Shown here: piece by piece, positions 12,345 to 23,905 of the stretch
How the letters are laid out: the number at the start of each line of letters is the position of its first letter
How positions within the stretch are numbered: the first letter of the stretch is position 1
Assembly: GCA_034620365.1 (NCBI GenBank)
Contig: JAQGEQ010000322.1
Coordinates: forward strand, 62,001-126,000
Length of the DNA: 64,000 bases
Direction of reading: 5' to 3'
Origin: Pegea sp. RAD2-039
Taxonomy: Eukaryota > Chordata > Thaliacea > Salpida > Salpidae
Notes under the pieces: generated by a model
Told to the model about the DNA's origin: nothing
What the model saw: the letters and a program-made list of their open reading frames with translations, nothing else
Databases searched by the model: none
Translations under genes and position numbers: made by a program

Positions 12345-15050
12345 CTAAAAAAATTAAATATTTATGACCAAAAATTCACAAGATTATGTAAGAAATTCTG
12401 TGGTTGAAATTATTCTAGAAGTAAAATAAGTTTTAATGAAACAACATTTTAACCGGTTGTATGAAGTTTTTCAATAAAAAATTTATTTAAAACTAAAAAT
12501 TTGCATTTTCATAGAATGCAAAATTCAGATTTTATTTTAAGAAACATTTTATGTTTCAGCAAATTGTAAATTGAAACAACTAGAAACAGTAAAATGACTT
12601 TTAATTTTTGTATAAACTAGACAGAAACTTATTTAAAATTTAGGTATTCAAATAAGGTTCAAATTATATGAATTTTAACATGAAATTGCAGATTAATAAA
12701 TAATTATTAAATAAAGAAAATAATTATTATCGATTTATCTATAAAATGTTTCTTCACAAAAAAATTTTTACATCAAAATTGTTGAACTTTCGATAAGACA
12801 TGCAGAAGATTGAAGACATTTGTGTGATGTAGTCAAAGATGCGATTCAAAAATAAGGCAAATTTAAAGAAGTTAATCTTTATTTTAATTAAATTTGAACA
12901 ATATCAAACATTAAAGAAATAATTTTAAAATTAAGAAAGTTATTTTGTAGATCATAAATCAAAATTTTATCATCGAGCTTTTGTTTGAAAATTTATTTGA
13001 GAATTTCAAAATAAATTATTGTTTTAAAAGAAAGAATTAAGTAGTTTACAATATTACAAAAAATTTTGTTTAAAAATAGTGACTATATTGGAAATAAAAG
13101 TAAATAAACTAAAAAAAACAACATTATTAATAAATTGAAAATATTAATAAGCGACTGATTTTAGATAAATGTAGTTGTTTATTAGAAAAAAAAATTATTG
13201 CAGAATTTACCATTTTTATGATTAATTTTTCGGAATTACGAAAATTTTTTCATTATTAGAGGCTCAGCTATTAGTGTTAATTACTAAACAAAAGATGAAC
13301 AAATTGGCTTAATTACATTTATTCGATAAAATTCATGATGAAACACCTATTTATTTAACGCATATCTGCAGATAATAAATCATAATGCCCTTCTTTGAAA
13401 AGTATTTTTTATGTTTACAAGCTTATAAACTTAAAACAAGATCTATTAATAAAATCAAAAACCTCTATTCTATTTTCGTAGATATAAAATAGCGATGTTG
13501 TCTTTTATAGCAACTGCCTTTAAATTGGTAAAAAAATTGCCTCTATTTCAAATATGGTCTCATTATATTTAGCGTTATTAGTAAATAGTTTATGCAGAAG
13601 TTTATAACAACTTCTTTATCAAATTATTTGTCAAAGTAAAAGTATTAACAGTCTAGATAATTTTTAAACATTTATATTTTAACTTTTACACAAGAATTAA
13701 CTTTTAGTATTTTAAAGGTTAGAAAATTACCCTTTAATATTATAGTTTGTATGATTTATATTTTGTTAAATGCTCATAAAATATACAAAATAAAGATATT
13801 AAACGTTAAACGTTGATAATATTGTAGAATCACATACATTAAGTATTTACATTACAATCACATTTAGTTCATCATGAATAGAAGCTTCTTTAAATATCAT
13901 GTTTAAATATCAGTTTTAAATATCCAATTACTTACCCAAAAAATCAAATATTTTTGAAAAGCTTAAAATTTTCTTTTAATATTTATATAAATCAATTATG
14001 GTGCAGATATATTTTCCATCTAATCAAAATATTGTCTACGAAGCATGGTTTTAACAAAGTTTCGAATATATATATATATATATATTGATTTATTGTTAAA
14101 GATAAGTTGAAGCAACCCAGCAAACTGAATCAACAAATTCATATGAAATACTTTTTATCTATAATTATAGTCATTATTTATTATATATCATTATTTTATT
14201 ATATAAATTAAATTGTTCATCGATTACTGATCGGTTTTTATTGAAAAGTTTTATTGAAAAGAACTATAGTAAAATTGAGTTGACAAAGGTTTCAAACAAA
14301 CCTCATCATAAACAAGATTCCTTGTTAAAAATTACTGTCGTTAGTGAAAATCAATATCATTATTACACAAACAAACTTCACATAAACTTTCACGGCAGTA
14401 TTTGGTTACCAGTAGAGTTATTGTACTTTTGTATAAACCTGTGTAAAATTTATGTTGAACTCTTTATAAGACGAAAACTTTTAGCTTATTTTATCATAGT
14501 ATTTTAAACTTATTAGAATATCAAATCAATATAAAAGTTTCAATTATATTAAAGTCAAATAGATTTAACATCAAATATTTGCTAGTAACTTATGTAAATC
14601 AACTTCAAGAATATTTCTAACTCCAAATCTATTTCTTCAAATACAAAGACTTTCAAAAAGTTGCTTTATTTACATTATAGTAATTTTGATATTTAACTAG
14701 TTTGTATTTTTATACTTTTATATAAAAATTTAAAACATTTTTTATAAAAATAAAGTTTATTGACAGAGAAGATGTAAAAATTATTTTTTTAAAATCAATT
14801 TTTGTGACGATGTTTGTATAAAGATCAGACAATCTTATTCATATCAGGCTTATCTAGATGTCTCTTGCGAATTAAAAAATAATAATTTTAAATTCAAATA
14901 ATTTTCTTCATTTTGACGATAAAACGATAAAAGTCCAAATTTTCCACTTTTCCTTATTCCAAATTACTTCTTTCATTTGACCACGTGACCAGCTAATTTG
15001 CATAAATCGCGAATTACATAGCCACAGGGCATGTTTTTACTTCTTTTCAA
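12345..15050. other. AT-rich gap between the coiled-coil gene and BRPF
   Basis: No gene recognised. The only open frame of note (14241-14507, plus strand) has low-complexity AT-driven composition and no family resemblance. A short TA dinucleotide run lies near 14068-14086. Upstream exons of the coiled-coil gene could lie here. Confidence 0.4.
14068..14086. repeat. (TA)n microsatellite
   Basis: About nine uninterrupted TA dinucleotides, read directly from the sequence. Confidence 0.85.
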
Positions 15051-15053
15051 ACA

Positions 15054-18000
15054 TCAACTACCTTCAGCAAAGTTAGAATCGTCGTTCTTATTGTCGTCAT
15101 CCAAATCGTCACCAGCAACGCATTTTCGATGAGTCAACGCGCGCTGGTACGCAGCTTGCACATTTTTACGGATTGCTGGTTTTTTGATGCTGTTCAATTT
15201 CACTTGGTCCGATTCCAAGTTAGAAGCCAAGTTATCGAGCTTGTTACGTGGCAACCATTGCCTAGAAACCAACAGTTTATATCGGTTGCTAGGTAACCAA
15301 TCAGCTTACCAAGTTCGTTTAGTATCAAAAAAAAGTACCAGAAAAAGGTCACCGTCCACCATCTTCTGACGTAGACCAGCTTGTAGGACATGGTCCGGTG
15401 GTACTGGTATTGGGACACCATTGTGGTACATACCCGTTTTTGGCATCCGCGGGTCGATCAACTGGTCAAGATGACGTCATACGACTCATACAACTGGCCA
15501 TATACTAACCATAGCTGGATAAGCTGGATAACCACGACATTTGGCCCAGACAAGGTCAAGCGGATGCATTTGGGACAAATGTTTGTCGTCCTCATCTTCA
15601 TCTTCAGTTGTGGACAAGTAATTGGTCCGTTGTTTGTTAATTCCTGCCAAATGTCAAGTGGATAAATGGTTACTGGAAGGTTACAGATAGTTACCATCTA
15701 ACATCGCGTCCATCGTGCCTTCGTTACTACTTCGTTTTTGATTGTTTCGAGCTTTTCTGAAATAGAAAAATTGGATTGTTACAAAACTGATCGATAAATT
15801 AATTTGACGATTTCGCTGATGTCAGCGCGCGCGTGATGACGTCACCGTGTTTATAAAAAAGAATTGATGGTCATAAAAACTCATTTGCATACGGTTGCCA
15901 CTACAACAAATTCATTTGCATACGGTTGCCATGACAACAAACTCATTTACATACGGTTGCCATGACAACCAAATTATTCAAATACGGCTGGAGATGAAAA
16001 ATAACATTTTTTTTTACCGCTTTGTTGGATGCGAATCGAAAATACGAAAATAAAAGTGGCGAGGTAGTAAGTGAGGGTGCCGAGGAGGAAGCCGCGATAA
16101 GACGATTTAAATATTACCTGAGTCGCGGTGTTGACGTAGCTTCGCGTTCTTCCGATGACGCATAGTCACGCGATGACGTCACATCCGTTTTACTGACGTT
16201 GTGAAAGTCTTCAGCTGGAATTGAAATTGTGCAAATGGTAATATGGGGCGTATGGGGCACTTTTCTTACTTGTTAATTTGCAAACGCGTTTATTACTTCG
16301 AGACGTTTTTTGCTCATGACTTCTTGAAGTAGTACTTCGACGACGCGCTTTACGCAAACTTGTTACGTCATCATCATCATCGTCATCTGATTTGTGGACC
16401 GATTGTGACGTGGACAACAAACGAGTAGTCCTATGACGTCGTCCCATCGATGAGACTTTTTTTACTTCGCTTTCATCTTCATCAGATGCTTCAACACCAG
16501 TTTCAGCTGCATGGTTACCATCTTCGTCGCCTAGTAACCGATGGTCCTTTTTTGGTGAATCGTCTTTAACGTTTGTTGTGACGTCATCATCTGTTCGACT
16601 GGTTGTAGCGATATCGTTGATTTGTGACGTAGTTGAAAGGTTGTTCCGCTTCAGTGCACACTGACGTCTAAAGAAAGTTGATGACGTCATCACGAAAGAA
16701 GTGATGTAGATAAGGACCTTCGTAAATTATTTAAATTTGTTCGAATTTTTTTGGTTTTTCGCGAATTGATAATCGCGAGATCCAACTCTTCATGAAGGTC
16801 AGACATTTGTTGATTCAGGACAGCTTCTTGGTCGTCGCTAGCAACCACCGGAGGTTCTACAAGACACAGATTAATATGAAAAAGATGAGAAAAATCAAGA
16901 TGAGACTTGGTGGTTCTTTGCTCAACAACCCTGAATCATCAACACCGCATCTCGCGTATTCACGTTCCACAGCACGAATCAGGGCCTTTCCCTGTCCCAC
17001 AACCACAATTAATGACCAAATTGGGCCAGAAACAGTCAACTACAGACCTTCTCTTTAATCTTCATCGCCAAACTATAGAAATGTGAATTGGGTGAATTAT
17101 AAAAGATACAATTATCCACTACTAGCTTCAAATCTTTCTCGAAGGCGGCGATCGAACTGCAGATGACGTCATCAGTGAGTAGCAACGAGCTAGTAAACTC
17201 ACTTACGTATATTCGAGAGCATCAATTTTTTCTTCCATAGTTCGAAAGTCCATGGGATTGAGAATAATTTTATAATAATTAGGAGCTTCTTTGATGGACA
17301 CAGGTTGATGAAAGACCCGGCCCATGTCCATTTGTCGTAGTTTGGTCAATGCGGACCGCAAGTAGTGGTTCAACGGCATCGTTTGCATCTCCCATAAAAT
17401 CATTTCATATTTCACATTTTCACGTTTCATCTTTTCACGTTTTCGAATCAATTCGCTCAACAAACGCGCGCGCTCTAAATCATGACGTAAGCGGCCCCAA
17501 TAGTTCAACTGATCTTGTTGATGTCTCGCAACTTCCTGTGCAATCAATCAAACGCTATAGCATGTTGCTAGGCAACTTAAATTGAATACCGGGTCACGTG
17601 ACTTGCGAGATGGACCAGAAGATTGCAGTCGTCGTAGCAACGGGACGCCATTCCGCTCCTGCCGCTTCAGGGTCCAATAGGAAAGCAGTTGCCGTAGAAA
17701 CAAACCTTTACGGGGAAATGATAACTTCCGGTTGATAATCAACATTCTGTGACGTCATCTTTGACTTAGAAACAACGTCATCAACGCGAATCGCTCACTT
17801 TTCTTTAGCAATAAGAGGAATAGACACGTGTGGTGCTTGATGACGTTTTTCTGCCAGTAGTTGGCGTGCCTTGCGCAATTTTTCGTCACCGCTTCCCTGC
17901 GTGAAGAACTAGTTACCATAACAACAGCTGTGTGGTGGTGAGATGTACTCACCGCAGATTTATTGGTTCGAGGTGAAGTATCTGGTGGTGTATGTGCGTC

Positions 18001-19522
18001 ACAAAAAGCTTCTTTTTTCACTGTAACATCCGGCCCATTACGACCAGGTCTATTGACAGGTTCCATCTTCATATATAGACCAGCTTGTTGTGCACAGGTC
18101 ACGTGGAACGCTGTGTAACAATTAGCTCGATTACACTGGATACAAGCGCCGGCGTTTCGTTGTTTGCAAACATAACAAGTCAACTTCCATCTTGCTGCTG
18201 GAATCCGTTTTAAGCTATCAATAGGTTCCAGAAAAACAGGATTCGAGAAACCGACTTCTGGAACCCACAACGCGCATATCTGTGACGTCATCACTTTTAA
18301 TCAACCACTGGAGACCAGCAGAAAGGTGTTTACTGACCACATGTGCCCACCGGCCATCATCTGTTTGTTTAAATGCCCCGTTTTTGTTGGGACAGAGACA
18401 GCAATCAACTGGACAAGATGGGGACTGCAGACAACGCCGACACAACCACTGACCCTCGGGTATATATGGGACTCCGTAACATTCTTGATGGACAGCAAGA
18501 TTACAAAGATCACAGAAAAGGATTTGATTGGAATTTTGACATTCGCCGTCATTACAAACACAACAAACTGCATCTTCATCAATGAGACTCTACACAATAT
18601 TATCGGTTACCATGGTAACCACATCAGCCAATCACACAACTTACTTGACCAGCTGAAGCGCTATTACGCGAATGTTCAAAGTAGGATTCCTTTTCAAATT
18701 GATCTATTAAAGTTTCGAGTTGATCTTCATGAACAGCAGACACATTATCTTCTAATCTTCCTTTATTAATTTGCTCCAACCAAGCCATATCCTGTTCATC
18801 AAGATCATACTCAACTCTTTCTTCAATTTCATCAGCTGTTGGCTCGATGTAACGAAAGTACGCGTCGCCACGCGGCCTTCCGGGAGGGGTTAATAAGTCC
18901 TCATCATCCAAGATTTGATAAGAAGCTGTTGGAAGTGGCTTTTTTTCAGGAGGAACGCCGTTACCACTAGGTGGCGCTGTGGATTTACGAGGAGCAGTTT
19001 TGGTCTTTTTAGTGATATCTTCAGTAGGTTTAGGGGACACATAGACAATTTTCTGGGATTCTTCTTCAATAGGAAAGGTTTCTACCGACTTTGAGACCAC
19101 TTTGATCGGCATGTCAATGTCCAATCTGTTAAAATGATGATAAGCAAAAAAATGTGTGTTTACAACAAAGATTACCTGATTTGAGATCCTTCATATTCGA
19201 CTACTACTAGTCTCTGTGATTCTGCCCAGGTTAATGTCTCATGGATTGGAGGATTAAGATCAAAAGGAGATGTTGATCTTGCTCTAGCAGCTTTTTTCTT
19301 CTTTAAAGATCTTGGTCTTGATTTTCTAGATGATCCTGTGACTGATAGATGGGCTCTAGGTGAAGTGGAAGCATGTTTTGAAGAGTTACAAACATTATTT
19401 AGATGGTATTCGATTCCTACATAACTTTTAAAGAACTTATTACAATTAGGGCACTCATAAGGGGCATTTTGTTCTTTTTTATATGATTGTAACAAAGCTT
19501 GATAATCTTTACAAGAACTCAT
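15054..19522 (-). CDS. BRPF-family bromodomain, PHD and PWWP protein
   Basis: BRPF proteins are the scaffold of MOZ/MORF and HBO1 histone acetyltransferase complexes in the nucleus. Sixteen exons join in phase to 1124 aa: 19176-19522, 18645-19125, 18338-18589, 17953-18279, 17799-17896, 17590-17746, 17207-17535, 17048-17156, 16907-16991, 16718-16856, 16270-16667, 16118-16214, 15695-15756, 15510-15643, 15310-15461 and 15054-15261. Domains in order: a zinc finger near residues 20-45 ([20 protein letters not shown]); an enhancer-of-polycomb-like region ([20 protein letters not shown]); PHD1 ([20 protein letters not shown]), knuckle and PHD2, about 280-445; the [19 protein letters not shown] and [20 protein letters not shown] helices; a bromodomain at about 600-715 with [11 protein letters not shown]; an acidic and basic linker; and a PWWP domain at about 990-1080 ([18 protein letters not shown]). 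Lengths fit the family (about 1060-1210 aa). BRPF1, 2 and 3 cannot be told apart here. The region is CpG-rich from exon 3 onward. Confidence 0.93.
15879..15971. repeat. 31-bp tandem repeat with an X-box in each unit
   Basis: Three tandem units of 31 bp (15879-15909, 15910-15940, 15941-15971) plus a decayed fourth lie in the longest BRPF intron (15757-16117). Each unit reads TCATTTGCATACGGTTGCC and then MWACAAC. The core GTTGCCATGACAAC of units 2 and 3 fits the relaxed RFX X-box consensus. Each unit also carries ATTTGCAT or ATTTACAT, octamer-like. The repeat is seen directly; any regulatory role is inference. Confidence 0.85.
17750..17757. promoter_or_regulatory. TGACGTCA (CRE-like) site at a BRPF 3' splice site
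   Basis: The palindrome TGACGTCA overlaps the minus-strand acceptor TGACGTCACAG of the intron at 17747-17798. The same acceptor string occurs at 18280-18290. Other perfect copies in the gene are at 15472-15479, 15837-15844, 16174-16181, 16579-16586, 16682-16689 and 17164-17171. TGACGTCA is the CREB/ATF consensus, but most copies are within introns next to splice acceptors, so the role is open. Confidence 0.45.
18605..18620. promoter_or_regulatory. Perfect 16-bp X-box palindrome in a BRPF intron
   Basis: GGTTACCATGGTAACC is a perfect palindrome and a full match to the RFX X-box consensus GTNRCC-N(0-3)-RGYAAC. It sits in the middle of the 55-nt intron between BRPF exons 2 and 3. Similar X-box matches lie in other BRPF introns at 15284-15298, 17564-17576 and 17912-17925. 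Binding is not shown by sequence alone. Confidence 0.5.
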
Positions 19523-21885
19523 AAAACTTAATGATTGGATCCAACTAAAAATAAAATCTTTAAATTAGAATTGAATGAAAAAGAAAATAATTAAACTGAC
19601 TTAGAAGCAATTAAATAATAAAAAATATTAACAAAAGTAAGTTTTATTCATTAAAATAATTATTCTAATTCAGTCAAACAACATTTTGTAAGATATCTAA
19701 TTTACTAAATTTAAGAAATATTTTAATATGTTCTCATTTCTACAATAAATTTAAATATATTTTTGTGAAAAACTAAAATCTTTTAAATCTGCTAAGATTA
19801 AATCATTTGGGTGATTTTTATGTAATTAACTTAAGTAAATACACTAACTTGACCTATAAATATTAATTAATAATTAGAATATTTAGTTCAAAAAATAAAG
19901 AAAATATATTCTTAAATATTAGTTGTAAAATATTTGTACTAAATAACAATTAGTCAAAAAATATGATTCATATCCAGCTAAAAATTATTTGTTATTCATT
20001 TTATAGCAGCATTTAACTTCAAATGATATAATTATAAATGCAACAGGTATTTAATTATTCTATTCAAATTATACAACTCTTATACAAAAATCAATTTTAA
20101 AAAAGATAACAAGAAAGTATCAACATTTTATAATTAATCAGAAAACAAAATAGAAACACTACATGAATATCATGATTGTATTGAGAGTTTCATCCATAAT
20201 TAAAACATCAAAACAATTCTAGTAAGCATAAATAAATATCATACAAATTCAGCTGTTGTCAAAAATTCAAAAATATTCCAGTATTAACTGATACAAGTAT
20301 AAACAACAAAATATAGTATAAGATATAGTATATAGTATATTTTTTTTTTCAATAATGCAATAATTATAAATAATATTATATATAATTTCATGATAGTTAC
20401 ACATTATTATCTAACACATAATTCATTTAAAAAAACGTTTTTACAAAATTGTCATCTTATCATGTAAACAACTTAAAACAAAATCAAAAACCCAAAGAAT
20501 TTTATAAACGTGATCATTCTAATAGAAATTTTTATGAAAAAAAATTACTTTTAAAAACTTTCAAAACAAATTCCACAAGTTGAAGATCTTGATATATAAA
20601 TTTGTTTCTAAATTCCACAATAAAAAAACATTTTTTTTGAATATCAACTAAATGATGTTAGATCTGTAATCTTTCATTAAAATGATTCTTTTTTAGAATT
20701 TTTTAGAATTTATGATAATTAAAGTTAACTGAATATTTATTTTGTAATTTAGAGTAACAAATATATAAAACATAATTTTAAGGTAAAAATTCGACAAAAT
20801 TTTATGTTAATTTTGAAATAACAAATTGTAAACAAAACAATTTAATTGAAGAATTATTAAAGAACTAAACAAAAAATTTTAAATTGATAAATAACAATAT
20901 TTGATTATAAATTTGATTTACTATTCTTTCAAAAAATTCAACAATAATATATTATGATTAAAAATTTTCACGAAAGAAAAATTAAAACAAAATAAACAAT
21001 TAAAATAAAATTTTATAAGAATTTGTAACATGTCTGCAAATACTCAATAAGTATTACAATTTTTAAGCAGGATGAAAATGGTCGATAAAAGAGTAATCCC
21101 AAGGTTGCCGGCTTATTAATTTTTCAAAGATTAAGGTAGAAAATGTGTAACTTTTTCAATAAAAATTTATTAAATTTGTCACTAAGATTTTTATAGAGTG
21201 ATTTATTACTATTTTCATTTTAGACTAATAGTCTCTCACTAAACGTAAAGTTAGATTGCTTATCTGCTTTAATCTTATAGCAAAAATGATTTTTAAAGCA
21301 ATTGAATTTTTACTACTTAAAAAATGTCTTACTCCACCTTTACTATACCATTACCCTAAAAAAGATTGAATTTCCCCTTGTACCTAAAGATACGGTATAC
21401 CTCGCGCTATATAACTTTACTTATCGAGTGTTGAAAATACTCCACCGAATAGTAGGAATTGTTTGAATATAAATTCAAAATTTTGTTTTTTGTACATTGT
21501 TACAAGTATTTCTAAAAACACTTTGAATTTTTAACGTTTTTAAGTGAAAGCTTGTAAGCAAGAGTTTTTAACTGCAGCTTTTAGCTACTCTATGTGTGGT
21601 TCCCAGTTTGCAGCTTCAAAAGTTAAGAAAATTAGTTTATCTTTGTACAAATATAAGTCTGTGTGAGTTTTCTTGAAAAAAAATTATGCCGTCTATTTCG
21701 TTACTTTGATTTGATGAAAATGAAAACTTGTTTAGAAAATTAAATTTTGAGTTTTTAAAAGTAATTATCAACAATTAAAAATAAATATTTAGAAAAATGG
21801 TAAAGTTAGTTGATATACATAATATTTAAATCAAATCAAACGCTTATTTCTAATTTATGTTAATATCCTAATTTATTTATTTCTT
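19523..21885. other. AT-rich gap upstream of BRPF
   Basis: Should contain the BRPF promoter and any 5' untranslated exons (the gene is read leftward from 19522). No other gene, RNA gene or clear repeat is recognised. A run of T with TATAGTATATAG-like sequence lies near 20315-20350. Confidence 0.4.
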
Positions 21886-21889
21886 TATT

Positions 21890-22484
21890 TATTTCAATAA
21901 ACACGAAGGAGGTTACCTGAAGAGAGCACCTCTCGCTAACACATATTCTCACAAATAATATCTATAAAGTTAGAAATAAAAATAGAAAAGATGTAACGCA
22001 TGGCATTTCAGAAGTCCTCAAAGCATATAACAATGAACAATTACATAGAATGTTAATAATATAAAAGTAAAAAGGAATAACAGTTTAGAAATGGAAAAGT
22101 TGGCAATATTATAACGGTTCAACTTCTTCTTGAACAACGCGAGTGACTTCGACATGACAATGTCTGATGGCAGCTGGTTCCATGTACTAATTGTGCGGTA
22201 TGAGAAAAAATTGCTCTGCCCAATGTACCAGGTGATATGGGCTTATTAAGATGTAATGTGTGTCGTCTGAGCTGATATAACTTGAGGGAAGGACTAATGG
22301 AAAAGAAATCATCTAACTGAATGTCAAGTAAATTGTGGATAATTTTAAAAATACGAATTAAGTCGTATTTAATCCGTTGAATTTCCAAAGTATCTAAATT
22401 GAAGAAGCTAAGACGATGTTTATAACTCTCGTATTTGATATTAAGTTTCCTGCATACTAATCTCGTAAATGTGGCCTTTTAAAT
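21890..22484 (-). mobile_element. 5'-truncated non-LTR retrotransposon, 3' end
   Basis: Reading leftward from about 22484, a frame encodes the end of a reverse transcriptase polyprotein: ATFTRLVCRKLNIKYESYKH, then LDTLEIQRIKYDLIRIFKII, then FFSISPSLKLYQLRRHTLHL. One frameshift near 22200 moves into RTISTWNQLPSDIVMSKSLA and LFKKKLNRYN. The pattern (R-x-x-DL-x-x-x-KI, then W-N-x-LP-x-x-IV and LFKKKLN) is typical of LINE ORF2 ends of the CR1/Jockey kind. The 3' untranslated tail runs to about 21890 and matches a copy at 38078-38151. The protein also matches the insertion at 48.5-49.4 kb, so both belong to one family. Dead: truncated and frameshifted. Confidence 0.85.
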
Positions 22485-22489
22485 TTTAC

Positions 22490-23900
22490 ATTTTAAACGT
22501 AAATTCAATTCTAACAAAAAGATATACAGAATTAGAAATATGAGAAAAAGTGATATCGATTAAAGAAAGCGATAAATACTTGTATATCTCAAAACAGATT
22601 TTATTTATTTTCAATCAAGAATAAGAAAAATAAATTTATTTGGAAAATTAATTTCAATGAGAAGTTTGAGAAGAATTATTTAGAAGCCAAAAAAGTGAAT
22701 TCTGATTAGATTAATTGCTCATTGAAATAAATCTTTTAAATTTAAAATAAGGTTTCACTTTAAATGAATTAATATTTCACTAACATTATTTTCTTTTAAA
22801 AACTTGTTTCAAAAGATGTTCTTTCATTCTTAACTCTAATTTGCATCTGATAAAAATAATTGAAAACGTTTTATTTTAAAGTTGATTTATAAATATTTAT
22901 ATTTGAAAAATTTATTATTTATTTTATTGAATAAAAGGTCTTTGTAGACTTTCAAATTAAAACATAGAAAACCCTCAATAGTAAAAGACTTATTAACTGC
23001 TCTTATTAACAAGTATAGCTCTCAAAAATCGAACATAACATCGCGTCTTCTATTTAAAGATACTTGCTCTGAAAAGCGCTCTCTACTTTGCAAACAACAA
23101 AGATGAAGAAGAAACTTTAAAAATGTTTCTAGAAAACTGTTAAGGGCCCAGCATTAATGTACTTTGCCAAAGAAGGCTTCATAATAAAAGTAGAATAAAC
23201 TAAAAGTTTTGAAGCAATTGGCCTGCTTGGGCCGCGAACGGTCAGGCAAGTATACCAGACCAGAAATTATAGAGAAACCTCAAACTTATAAGGCTTTAAT
23301 TACGTAATTTCACTTTCAATCTATTTAAAATAATCAGTTCATTTTGAGAAAGCAACATTTAATTTAATGGTTTGACTTTTAAAAACCTTTTTTCCAATTT
23401 TAATTGCTTCAAATTTTTATTTTGTGATTTATTAAAATCGTTGGATATTTTCAAAAATTAAATATATCGTTTCTCAAATATGATTATTACGTCATCATCT
23501 CTTCTAACATTGATCTCTAACTTCAGCAAGCCAACTTACAAACAATTCAAATTAACAACAATTTCATTTTTTGTTGTTTTTTAAGTTTTAAAGATTAATT
23601 CTATACATATGCTACAAATAAAAATTAGTTTTAGCAAGAAAAAATTAGTTAAAATAAATGTAGTTATATGTAAATCTATTATAGACTCATCTATAAGAGT
23701 CTGTAAAACTTTTTGGCCAATTTATTTTGTACTTAACTCCTTGAAATAAATTATTTATGAGTCAATAATAATAATTTACCGAATAAGATAGAAGATTTAT
23801 AATAATCAACTAGATTTATTAATACAATTTTCAGGGTTAAAAGCTTTTTTTGAAACAAATAATCAACTGAAATCAGTTGAATATTAAGAATAAACAAATG
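22490..23900. other. Gap between the LINE fragment and the LRR gene
   Basis: AT-rich noncoding sequence. A small patch at about 23100-23290 has more even base composition (GGGCCGCGAACGGTCAGG), perhaps an eroded insertion, with no recognisable product. The promoter of the LRR gene should lie at the right end. Confidence 0.35.
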
Positions 23901-23905
23901 CTAAT

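Noticed and set aside
14241-14507. 88-codon plus-strand open frame
   Set aside because: No known domain, AT-driven composition, no splice partners found. Not supported as a gene.
17548-17745. Minus-strand open frame continuing past the donor at 17589
   Set aside because: The segment after SRKSRDP is intron 17536-17589; the real exon 17590-17746 splices to 17535 in phase.
18326-18769. 147-codon plus-strand open frame in the BRPF region
   Set aside because: Antisense to BRPF exons 2-3, which encode the PHD finger. No independent family resemblance.
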